Source: an uncultured Lachnospira sp.
GTDB lineage: Bacteria; Bacillota; Clostridia; Lachnospirales; Lachnospiraceae
Length of the DNA: 7,432 nt
NCBI GenBank assembly: GCA_947306285.1
Contig: CAMZGB010000046.1
Location: 1-7,432, forward strand
Reading direction: 5' to 3'
In this document: piece after piece, positions 1 to 6,221 of the stretch
Position numbering within the stretch: position 1 is the stretch's first letter
How the letters are laid out: each line of letters opens with the position of its first letter
The notes under the pieces: generated by a model
Database searches by the model: none
What the model saw: only the letters and a program-made list of their open reading frames with translations
Told to the model about the DNA's origin: nothing
Position numbers and translations under genes: made by a program

Positions 1-525
1 TTAAAAGATTTAGTAGATATAGACTTTGTTTTTGATTATAATGTGTATGTATGGAATGATGAAACAAAGAATTACTATAAAGACTTTAATATCACATCAA
101 CAGTTCCGGTTGAATTAAATGAGGCAGAGTTGATTGACCGAGGTGTGGATAGTGAAGAGTTTATAGCATATGGATTTATTCCGATGATGATTAGTGCGAA
201 TTGTGCTTTTAAGACTTTGAACAGATGTGAGAAGAACAATGATAGATATGCGCTAAGTGATAAGATTAATAATGAGTTTGTGGTTAGGTGCAATTGTACA
301 CATTGTTACAATGTAATGTATAACTGTAATGCCACATCACTATTTAAATATAAAGATGATATTAAAAAACTAAATCCGAAATCAATTCGCATTTCACTTA
401 CAAACGAGAGTGCAAAGCTAAGTTCTCAAGTTTTAGATTTGGCTGAGAGAGCCTTCGTTGCGGGAGAATTGGTTGAGGATTTACCAAATACTACAAGAGG
501 ACATTTTAAACGCGGAGTACTTTAA
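1..525 (+). CDS. Peptidase U32 family protein, C-terminal part (5' end outside window)
   Basis: The frame is open from the first base, so the gene begins upstream; a GTG at 43 is an internal codon, not a credible start. The 174 visible residues match the C-terminal region of clostridial U32 ('collagenase-like') proteins: a PVELN segment (residues 36-40 of the visible part), then YGFIPMMISANC, a cysteine-rich stretch (C68, C76, C97, C99, C102, C109) and the closing TRGHFKRGV signature (165-173). In characterised U32 members such as UbiU/UbiV, TrhP and RlhA, conserved cysteines hold a [4Fe-4S] cluster and the proteins act in hydroxylation of ubiquinone precursors or RNA rather than in proteolysis. 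A role in tRNA or rRNA modification is therefore as likely as a peptidase, but the N-terminal half needed to assign a subfamily is not visible. Its stop overlaps the next start (TAATG), which indicates translational coupling to the SEDS gene. Confidence 0.88.
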   Translation, partial: LKDLVDIDFVFDYNVYVWNDETKNYYKDFNITSTVPVELNEAELIDRGVDSEEFIAYGFIPMMISANCAFKTLNRCEKNNDRYALSDKINNEFVVRCNCTHCYNVMYNCNATSLFKYKDDIKKLNPKSIRISLTNESAKLSSQVLDLAERAFVAGELVEDLPNTTRGHFKRGVL

Positions 526-1931
526 TGGAGACCTATATTATTACCGTAAGTAAATATTTATTTATTGCTCTTATGTTGTTTTACACATGGGAGTGTTTTA
601 GTGCGCTAAGAAGTAAGAACCCTATAAAACAAGCAGGAATTTACCAGAGACAAAATGGCGTAATCTTTTTGGTGTACATTATCGGAATGGCAATGGTCTT
701 TATGTTCGAAAAAGATGTTCCTCAGATTAATGTAATAATACTAGCTGGTGCACAGCTTTGTTTCTTAATTATTGTGCTTGGAGTGTTCCCAGTTATTTAT
801 TCTAATATTAATAAAGCAATTTTGAGCAATATGTGTATGTTGCTTACTATTGGTTTTATCATTTTGGCGAGACTAGATTATCAGGGAAGCATAACACAGT
901 TCATTATAGTTGCTATTGTTTCCTTGATTTCTTTGCTAGTTCCTTATATGATGCAGAAGGAAGATTTCTTAAAGAAACTTACTTGGCTATACTGTTTTGT
1001 TGGTGCAGCACTTTTACTAGTAGTACTTGCAATTGGTGTTATGAGTCGAGGTGCCAAACTATCTATGGAGATTGGTGGATTTACATTCCAACCATCAGAA
1101 TTTGTTAAGATTTTATTTGTATTCTTTATGGCAGGTTTTCTTGCCAAATCTACAGATTTTAAACACATAATTATATCAGCAATATTGGCCGCTATGTTTG
1201 TCGGCTTGCTTGTATTGTCGACGGACTTAGGAAGTGCTTTGATATTCTTTATGACGTATTTGTTTATGTTATATGTTGCTACAAAAAGAGCAAGATATTT
1301 ATGGCTTGGATTTGCTGGAATGTCGCTGGCATCGGTTGTTGCGTTTTTCTTGTTCTCACACGTTCAGACTCGTGTGGAAGCATGGCAGGATCCTTGGAGC
1401 ATTATAGATGGAAAAGGATATCAAATTACTCAGTCATTATTTGCTTTAGCGAATGGTGGGTTTACGGGTACAGGACTTTATCAAGGTCAACCAACAGATA
1501 TTCCTGTTGTTAAAAAGGACTTTGTTTTTTCTGCAATAGGAGAAGAGTTTGGTGGAATATTTGCCATGTTACTTATTTTGATTTGTTTGAGCTGCTTTAT
1601 TGCATTCTTAATTACTGCAATGAAACAGTTATCTTTGTTTAATAGATTGATTTGTATTGGACTAGGAATCCAGTACGCAGTTCAAGTTATATTAACTGTT
1701 GGTGGAGCAATTAAGATGATTCCATCAACTGGAGTAACTTTACCATTAGTTAGTTATGGTGGTAGTTCAATTCTTAGTACATTGTTTGTATTTGCCATTA
1801 TCCAAGGACTGGCAATTGTCGGTACAAATAATGAAGAACTAAAAATTGGAAAGAAGTATGAAGAGGATGAAACCTCTAAAGCGAAAAGGAGAAAGCAAAT
1901 TGAGCAGACGCAAGAACTCCCAAAGCTCTAA
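525..1931 (+). CDS. SEDS-family peptidoglycan polymerase (FtsW/RodA/SpoVE)
   Basis: This is a polytopic membrane protein of 468 residues with about a dozen hydrophobic segments. SEDS proteins polymerise lipid II into glycan strands together with a class B penicillin-binding protein. Diagnostic motifs are GAKLSMEIGGFTFQPSEF (176-193), the extracellular loop WQDPWSIIDGKGYQ (287-300) followed by QSLFALANGG, DFVFSAIGEEFGG (332-344), and KMIPSTGVTLPLVSYGGSS (397-415). Asp289 and Asp295 lie in the loop that carries the catalytic aspartate of E. coli FtsW and RodA; by the spacing to GYQ, Asp295 is the likelier counterpart. The protein is longer than E. coli RodA, with about 100 extra hydrophobic N-terminal residues ending in a FIILARLD segment similar to the longer RodA proteins of actinobacteria. 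The start is the ATG of the TAATG overlap, with CGGAG at 513-517 seven bases upstream. The charged C-terminal tail is probably cytoplasmic. FtsW, RodA and SpoVE roles cannot be separated from sequence alone, so no symbol is given. Confidence 0.95.
   Translation: METYIITVSKYLFIALMLFYTWECFSALRSKNPIKQAGIYQRQNGVIFLVYIIGMAMVFMFEKDVPQINVIILAGAQLCFLIIVLGVFPVIYSNINKAILSNMCMLLTIGFIILARLDYQGSITQFIIVAIVSLISLLVPYMMQKEDFLKKLTWLYCFVGAALLLVVLAIGVMSRGAKLSMEIGGFTFQPSEFVKILFVFFMAGFLAKSTDFKHIIISAILAAMFVGLLVLSTDLGSALIFFMTYLFMLYVATKRARYLWLGFAGMSLASVVAFFLFSHVQTRVEAWQDPWSIIDGKGYQITQSLFALANGGFTGTGLYQGQPTDIPVVKKDFVFSAIGEEFGGIFAMLLILICLSCFIAFLITAMKQLSLFNRLICIGLGIQYAVQVILTVGGAIKMIPSTGVTLPLVSYGGSSILSTLFVFAIIQGLAIVGTNNEELKIGKKYEEDETSKAKRRKQIEQTQELPKL
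1884..1891 (+). promoter_or_regulatory. Ribosome binding site deciding a TTG start for the PBP gene
   Basis: AAAAGGAG lies inside the 3' end of the SEDS gene, eight bases before an in-frame TTG at 1900. It is the best Shine-Dalgarno match near the PBP start. The upstream in-frame candidates (TTG 1846, ATG 1858, ATG 1867) have only weak or badly spaced purine runs in front of them. Confidence 0.6.
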
Positions 1932-3351
1932 AAAAGAGAGCAGAAAACTGAATAAACAAACGTGGGTTGTAACCTTGTTCTTCTCAATAATATTCTTCTT
2001 TATGATTGGATATTATGTATATTTTATTGCATTTGATAGTCAAGAGATTGCAAGTAATAGTTACAACAAAAGAGTTGATGAAAAGCAAGAGACTATTATT
2101 CGTGGAACTATCCATGCTAATTCTGGAGAAGAGTTAGCTTACACTGACACTAATGGAACTACTGACAACCTAAAGGATGATAAGAGATGCTATCCATATG
2201 GCAAAACATTTGCGCATGTGGTTGGTATTACTACGCACGGAAAATCTGGTTTAGAGAAAACATGTAATTATGATTTGTTATCAACTAGAGATACTCCGCT
2301 ACAAAAAATAATAAATGACTTCCAAGGTACTAAAGAAAAAGGTGCGGATGTATACACTACATTAAAAGTTAAATTACAAAAGAATTGTTACAATGCGTTA
2401 GGTGATCATAAAGGTGCTGTGTTTGCAATGAATCCAAAAACAGGAGCGGTACTTGCATGTGCTTCCAGACCATCATACAATCCAGAAACTATTGATAGTA
2501 TTTGGAAGAAACTTACTAAAGACTCAAAAGATTCCAGATTAGTTAATAGAGGAACTCAGGGTAAGTATACTCCAGGTTCTGTATTTAAGATATTTACAGA
2601 TTTGGAATTCATGAAAGAAGACAGTGACTTCAAAGAGTTTAAATATTACTGTAAAGGTTATACAAAAGTTGGTAACGCAAAAATTCACTGTTTCGATGGA
2701 AAGGCTCATTATAATGTAAACTTGAAAGAAGCATTCGCATATTCATGTAATTCGGCTTTCGCAACCATTGGAAGAAAACTAAATATAAGAAAGTTTAGAA
2801 ATACATGTGAGACAGCATTGTTTAATGAAGATTTACCGATAGATATTGAAAAGACTCAGAGTAAATTTAATCTAGATTCCGATTCTAATCAATGGGATAT
2901 AGCATCCACATCAATTGGACAGGGAACTACGACAGTTTCGCCGGCCCATATGTGTATGGTTGCCTCGGCCATCTATAATAATGGTGTTTTAATGAAACCA
3001 TACTTGGTTGATTCGGTTATAAATAGTTATGATGTAATTGTTAAAACAACTGAACCTGAAGAGTATAAAGAAATCATCCCTGAAGATGAGGCTAAGTACT
3101 TAAAGAAAGAGATGAGAAGCGTAGTTAAGACTGGTACTGCGAATATGATGTCTTATTCTTCATACAAAGCTTACGGAAAAACTGGTACAGCTGAACTTAA
3201 CAATAAAGATGATATTAACTCGTGGTTTGTTGGCTTCGCCAAAAAGGGCAAAAAGAAGATAGCAATTGCTGTTTGTTTGGAAGATATTAAACAGGGATCT
3301 GCTTCAGCGACAGCTGTTGCAAAAGAAATACTTGATTCGTATTTTAACTAA
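1900..3351 (+). CDS. Class B penicillin-binding protein (peptidoglycan transpeptidase)
   Basis: This membrane-anchored D,D-transpeptidase crosslinks glycan strands outside the cell and is the expected partner of the SEDS polymerase just upstream. With the TTG at 1900 it has 483 residues: a basic cytoplasmic N-terminus, one membrane span (about 22-45), a short pedestal with RGTIHANSGEELA, and the transpeptidase domain. All three active-site motifs are intact: S227-V-F-K230 in TPGSVFK, S282-C-N284, and K427-T-G429 in YGKTGTAE. The size matches the short PbpA-like class B group rather than larger PBP2x/PBP3 proteins, and no PASTA repeats are present. The reading frame is open back to TTG 1846 (501 residues), and ATG 1858 or 1867 are alternatives; 1900 is preferred for its ribosome binding site. 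The gene overlaps the SEDS gene by 32 bases, which suggests coupling. Oddities are ten cysteines, all in the exported part, and a second KTGTA motif 17 residues before the true one. Confidence 0.93.
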   Translation: MSRRKNSQSSKKESRKLNKQTWVVTLFFSIIFFFMIGYYVYFIAFDSQEIASNSYNKRVDEKQETIIRGTIHANSGEELAYTDTNGTTDNLKDDKRCYPYGKTFAHVVGITTHGKSGLEKTCNYDLLSTRDTPLQKIINDFQGTKEKGADVYTTLKVKLQKNCYNALGDHKGAVFAMNPKTGAVLACASRPSYNPETIDSIWKKLTKDSKDSRLVNRGTQGKYTPGSVFKIFTDLEFMKEDSDFKEFKYYCKGYTKVGNAKIHCFDGKAHYNVNLKEAFAYSCNSAFATIGRKLNIRKFRNTCETALFNEDLPIDIEKTQSKFNLDSDSNQWDIASTSIGQGTTTVSPAHMCMVASAIYNNGVLMKPYLVDSVINSYDVIVKTTEPEEYKEIIPEDEAKYLKKEMRSVVKTGTANMMSYSSYKAYGKTGTAELNNKDDINSWFVGFAKKGKKKIAIAVCLEDIKQGSASATAVAKEILDSYFN

Positions 3352-3368
3352 TGACCAAAGTAAATACA

Positions 3369-3397
3369 TTGAAATAAAAAATATAATAGTATATACT
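3369..3397 (+). promoter_or_regulatory. Predicted sigma-A-type promoter for the NUDIX gene
   Basis: TTGAAA (3369-3374) and TATACT (3392-3397) are separated by 17 bases in the AT-rich gap after the PBP gene. A start point near 3404 would give a leader of about 44 bases containing the palindrome at 3414-3430. A perfect TATAAT at 3382-3387 also exists but has no good -35 box at the right distance. Confidence 0.55.
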
Positions 3398-3413
3398 TAA
3401 AAAGAATAATGGT

Positions 3414-3430
3414 AAGGTTATACTAACCTT
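3414..3430 (+). promoter_or_regulatory. Perfect 7-bp palindrome in the NUDIX leader (operator or RNA hairpin)
   Basis: AAGGTTA-TAC-TAACCTT is a perfect inverted repeat with a three-base centre. It lies just downstream of the predicted start point and five bases before the ribosome binding site. It has no T-tract after it, so it is not a terminator. It could be a repressor operator or a 5'-UTR stem affecting translation or mRNA stability; the sequence does not decide between these. Confidence 0.5.
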
Positions 3431-3435
3431 GGTAC

Positions 3436-3441
3436 AGGAGG
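3436..3441 (+). promoter_or_regulatory. Consensus ribosome binding site fixing the NUDIX start
   Basis: AGGAGG ends six bases before the ATG at 3448. This rules out the in-frame TTG at 3442, which touches the Shine-Dalgarno sequence and would leave no spacer. Confidence 0.85.
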
Positions 3442-3447
3442 TTGCTT

Positions 3448-3879
3448 ATGCAGAAGGCAGTCAGCTGTGGCGGGGTAGTTATATTTCGTGGAAAGATATT
3501 ACTGTTATATAAGAATATTAAAAACAGGTACGAAGGATGGGTTCTTCCTAAAGGTACCGTAGAAGAAGGCGAAAGTCATGAACAGACAGCCTTAAGAGAA
3601 GTTCACGAAGAGGCCGGTGTAAAAGGCAAAGTACTTGGTTACATTGGGAAAAGTGAATATTCATTTACTGTTCCTAGTGACACAGTTGAAAAAGAAGTAC
3701 ATTGGTTTTTGATGACGGCGAATAACTATTATAGCAAGCCACAGAAAGAAGAGTATTTCTTTCATTCAGGGTATTATAGGTATATTGAGGCATATCATTT
3801 GCTAAAATTTCCGAATGAAAGAGCTATTTTGGAGAAGGCCTATAAGATGTATAAGGAGATAGGTAAGCACTCCAAATAG
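3448..3879 (+). CDS. NUDIX hydrolase
   Basis: This 143-residue protein is a single NUDIX domain, a family that cleaves nucleoside diphosphates linked to another group and is often a nucleotide-pool or dinucleoside polyphosphate enzyme. The complete Nudix box GX5EX7REUXEEXGU is present at residues 36-58 (G-TVEEG-E-SHEQTAL-REVHEEAGV), with the glutamates that bind the metal ion. It is preceded by the strand-loop WVLPKG (31-36), typical of MutT/Ap4A-hydrolase-like members. The N-terminal AVSCGGVVIF strand and the length are normal for the family. The C-terminal helix around NERAILEKAYKMY is consistent with a diadenosine-polyphosphatase-like fold, but the substrate cannot be read from the sequence. 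The gene has its own predicted promoter, and a hairpin lies directly after its stop codon, so it may be transcribed alone or with partial read-through into queH. Confidence 0.93.
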   Translation: MQKAVSCGGVVIFRGKILLLYKNIKNRYEGWVLPKGTVEEGESHEQTALREVHEEAGVKGKVLGYIGKSEYSFTVPSDTVEKEVHWFLMTANNYYSKPQKEEYFFHSGYYRYIEAYHLLKFPNERAILEKAYKMYKEIGKHSK

Positions 3880-3913
3880 TTAAAAGAGACAGGCTTTTGC
3901 CTGTCTCTTTTAA
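3880..3913. terminator. Strong hairpin between the NUDIX gene and queH (terminator or attenuator)
   Basis: The arms 3882-3894 (AAAAGAGACAGGC) and 3899-3911 pair perfectly over 13 bp around a TTTT loop; two further T-A pairs extend the stem to 3880 and 3913. It starts directly after the NUDIX stop codon. On the plus strand the T-run is within the right arm and is followed by A residues, so it is a weaker terminator than the one at 6191-6220. The queH ribosome binding site begins immediately after it. Confidence 0.75.
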
Positions 3914-3924
3914 AAAGGAGAAGT

Positions 3925-4527
3925 ATGAATTATCAAAAGAAGTTAGATAAGCTAATTGAAAAGCTACAGAAGGAGAATGCGAAACCAACTCTGCTTTTGC
4001 ATGCTTGTTGTGCGCCATGTAGTAGCTATTGTCTAGAGTATTTGTCGAAGACATTTGATATAACGGTTCTGTTTTATAATCCGAATATTGAGAGCGAAAC
4101 TGAGTTCAATAAACGAGTTGATGAATTAATACGCTTTATTGATGAGTGTAGATCTATAGAAGGTGTCAATCTTGAGATTTTAGACTATGATAACTCAGAA
4201 TTCTATAATGCAGTACAAGGTTTGGAAGATTATGAAGAAGGCGGAGCTAGATGTTTTAAGTGTTATGAGTTGAGACTTAGAAAAACAGCTGAATATGCAA
4301 AAGAACATGGTTTTGAATATATAACAACTACTTTAACAATCAGTCCTCATAAGAATTCAGACAAGATTAATGAGATTGGCGTTAATGTGGCAGATGAATT
4401 CGGTTTAAAATACTTGCTATCTGATTTTAAGAAAAATGATGGTTTTAAAAGGTCCATTGAACTCTCAAAAGAGTACGATTTATATAGACAAAGCTTTTGT
4501 GGATGTGAGTTTTCAAAGAGAGACTAG
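3925..4527 (+). CDS. queH: Epoxyqueuosine reductase QueH
   Basis: QueH (formerly DUF208) reduces epoxyqueuosine to queuosine in the wobble position of GUN-anticodon tRNAs. It is the iron-sulfur, cobalamin-independent replacement for QueG, common in anaerobes. The 200-residue protein carries all family signatures: LLHACCAPCSSYC (24-36, with C28, C29 and C32), GGARCFKCYELRL (106-118, C110 and C113), TTTLTISPHKNS (134-145), SDFKKNDGFKRSIELSKEYDLYRQ (166-189) and FCGC (191-194, C192 and C194). These cysteines are the expected ligands of the [4Fe-4S] cluster and adjacent iron site. The length is normal. The ATG is four bases after AGGAG (3916-3920), part of a longer AAAAAGGAG run. There are only eleven bases between the upstream hairpin and the start, so its promoter must lie inside or before the NUDIX gene. 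No other queuosine gene and no preQ1 riboswitch is visible here. Confidence 0.95.
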   Translation: MNYQKKLDKLIEKLQKENAKPTLLLHACCAPCSSYCLEYLSKTFDITVLFYNPNIESETEFNKRVDELIRFIDECRSIEGVNLEILDYDNSEFYNAVQGLEDYEEGGARCFKCYELRLRKTAEYAKEHGFEYITTTLTISPHKNSDKINEIGVNVADEFGLKYLLSDFKKNDGFKRSIELSKEYDLYRQSFCGCEFSKRD

Positions 4528-4531
4528 TCGA

Positions 4532-4560
4532 TTGCACTAAACATTCTAATATGATATATT
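4532..4560 (+). promoter_or_regulatory. Predicted extended -10 promoter for the zinc-ribbon protein gene
   Basis: TTGCAC (4532-4537) and TATATT (4555-4560) are separated by 17 bases, and TG at 4552-4553 gives an extended -10. The start point would be near 4567, leaving a leader of about 23 bases that includes AAGGAG at 4575-4580. Confidence 0.6.
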
Positions 4561-4589
4561 TTTTATGGTATTTTAAGGAGTAAAAATAT

Positions 4590-6185
4590 ATGATTTGTCC
4601 TAATTGCGGAAAAGAATGCGCAGAAGATGAATATTTTTGTAGAAAATGTGGTACAAAAGTAGGCAATTTTCAATTCGCAGTAAATAATGACGAGAAAGCA
4701 CATGAAGATTACTCGGAGACGAGTGGTTTTAATAATATTGTAGGCGGAATCCCTGAAGAAAAGACAGTTGAAGATGATTTGGGTAAAACAATTGACACAA
4801 GTCATATTCTTGATGGCGAGAGGGTGACTGCTAGTTTTAAAGACCCAAGCAAAGAGAAACCGATTGAGCTTGGTTCTGTTGATGACGATTTTGGAATGAT
4901 TGATGATGATGACAAAGATGCAGGAAAAGAGTATGAGTCATCAAGCGTAGAAGGTGTTAAACCTGAAAAGAAAAAGAAAACAAAGCTTATTATTCTTTGT
5001 GTGTTGGTTGCAGTGCTTATTGCCATTTTTGGAACAATTGGCGTTATTTATGCAACAAAGACTTCAAAGTTCAATAGGTTCTATAATGCCGGAACAGTTC
5101 TTTATAATCAAAAGAACTATCCTGATGCCAGAACACAGTACATACAAGCTGCTAGTAATGCATTTACTTCGGGTCAAAAAATAAAAGCGTATAAGATGGT
5201 TTATGCCACAGATGAGATGATTGGTGGCTATGATAAAGAAGAGATTGCTTACATGGAGGCTCTTGTAGATTTAGATGATGAAAATGTCGAATTTTATAAG
5301 GATCTAATTATTCTTTATCAGAATAATGGCATGGATTCAAAAATAGGTGAACTTGTTTCGTCTGCGCCAAAGAAAGTTCAGGCAGAACTTAAGAACTTCG
5401 ATGGAACTATACCAACATGTAACTACAAGGAAGGCAAATATGCCAAACCTCTTGAGATAGAATTATCAGCTACTGACGATGTTAAGATATATTACACATT
5501 AGATGGTTCAAAAGTTGAAGATAGTCAAACTAGAAAAGAATATAAGAAACCAATTATGCTAAGCGACGAAGGACAGTATAATTTGCGTGCTGCGTCAAAG
5601 TCAAAGAATGGCAAATTTAGTAAAGAGTTTCAAGCAAAATATGAATTAGATTTTGGTAGTGTTAAGGAGCCAAGTGTAAACTTGGATAGTGGTAAGTATA
5701 CCGAACAGAAAAAGATCGAGGTAACTTGTGACTCTGGATGTGAAATCTATTACACAAAGGATGGTACAACACCTACAGAGAAATCTAAAAAATATGAAAA
5801 AGCAATTAAGATGCCAAAAGGCACAAGTTTATATTACTTTGTTGCGATCAACAAAGATGGAGTATCTAGTGGTGTTGTAACTAGAGCATATGATTATTCG
5901 CCAGACTTTAGTTTTAGTTATGATGAAGCATTAAATGCATTGTCATCTAGTTTAGTATCTAGTGGTGATTTCGAAGAGAAAAACGGAACATTTAAGAATG
6001 GTAATATTGGCTATTTGAATTACAAATCCGTGGAAGAAATTGATGGGGCGTTTTACTATGTAATTCAGGTTGAGATTACAGATAAGAAAGGTAAGACAAA
6101 GTCTACATCATATTACGGAGTTTCTACAGACTCAGGACACGTTGAGAAGGTTAATAGGTCCGGAGGAAAATATACGATAGAATAA
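4590..6185 (+). CDS. Zinc-ribbon membrane protein with TPR-like region and chitobiase C-terminal-type repeats, function unknown
   Basis: This is a 531-residue modular protein. Residues 3-20 form a zinc ribbon (C3-x2-C6 and C17-x2-C20). Residues 35-125 are an acidic, low-complexity linker. Lysines 127-132 precede one membrane span (about 133-155), so the zinc ribbon should be cytoplasmic and the rest outside. Residues 160-260 look helical and TPR-like (YNAGTVLYNQKNYPDARTQY). Two repeats of the chitobiase/beta-hexosaminidase C-terminal type follow, at about 275-352 (IYYTLDGS, 300-307) and 360-436 (IYYTKDGTTPT, 386-396). A C-terminal beta-rich domain (about 440-531) ends with YYGVSTDSGHVEKV. Such repeats occur in cell-surface proteins and may act in carbohydrate or wall contact; that role is inference. 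No catalytic domain is visible. The ATG follows AAGGAG by nine bases. The gene has its own promoter and terminator, so it is probably monocistronic. I do not recognise a named family for the whole protein. Confidence 0.9.
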   Translation: MICPNCGKECAEDEYFCRKCGTKVGNFQFAVNNDEKAHEDYSETSGFNNIVGGIPEEKTVEDDLGKTIDTSHILDGERVTASFKDPSKEKPIELGSVDDDFGMIDDDDKDAGKEYESSSVEGVKPEKKKKTKLIILCVLVAVLIAIFGTIGVIYATKTSKFNRFYNAGTVLYNQKNYPDARTQYIQAASNAFTSGQKIKAYKMVYATDEMIGGYDKEEIAYMEALVDLDDENVEFYKDLIILYQNNGMDSKIGELVSSAPKKVQAELKNFDGTIPTCNYKEGKYAKPLEIELSATDDVKIYYTLDGSKVEDSQTRKEYKKPIMLSDEGQYNLRAASKSKNGKFSKEFQAKYELDFGSVKEPSVNLDSGKYTEQKKIEVTCDSGCEIYYTKDGTTPTEKSKKYEKAIKMPKGTSLYYFVAINKDGVSSGVVTRAYDYSPDFSFSYDEALNALSSSLVSSGDFEEKNGTFKNGNIGYLNYKSVEEIDGAFYYVIQVEITDKKGKTKSTSYYGVSTDSGHVEKVNRSGGKYTIE

Positions 6186-6190
6186 ATAAT

Positions 6191-6220
6191 AAAAGAGAGC
6201 TATAGTAGCTCTCTTTTTTT
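6191..6220. terminator. Bidirectional rho-independent terminator shared by convergent genes
   Basis: AAAAGAGAGCTA (6191-6202) pairs perfectly with 6206-6217 around a TAG loop, and seven T residues (6214-6220) end it on the plus strand. Read on the minus strand the stem is followed by a T-rich tail, and the tRNA 3' end is only a few bases away. It therefore can end transcription of both the zinc-ribbon gene and tRNA-Leu. Confidence 0.9.
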
Positions 6221-6221
6221 G

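Noticed and set aside
43..525. GTG at 43 as the start of a 160-residue protein
   Set aside because: The frame is open to the first base and the sequence before it continues as plausible coding; this is the 3' end of a longer U32 gene.
3382..3387. Perfect TATAAT as the -10 box for the NUDIX gene
   Set aside because: No acceptable -35 hexamer lies 16-18 bases upstream; the TTGAAA/TATACT pair with 17-base spacing is a better promoter.
3829..3855. TTGGAG and TATAAG inside the NUDIX gene as a queH promoter
   Set aside because: The spacing is 15 bases and the -35 match is weak; it is possible but too poor to annotate.
3925..4527. A preQ1 riboswitch or queuosine operon around queH
   Set aside because: The leader is only eleven bases after the hairpin, and the neighbours (NUDIX, zinc-ribbon protein) are not known queuosine genes.
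4954..5184. Plus-strand frame of 76 codons inside the zinc-ribbon protein gene
   Set aside because: It is a shadow in another frame of the membrane-span and TPR-like coding region, with no independent support.
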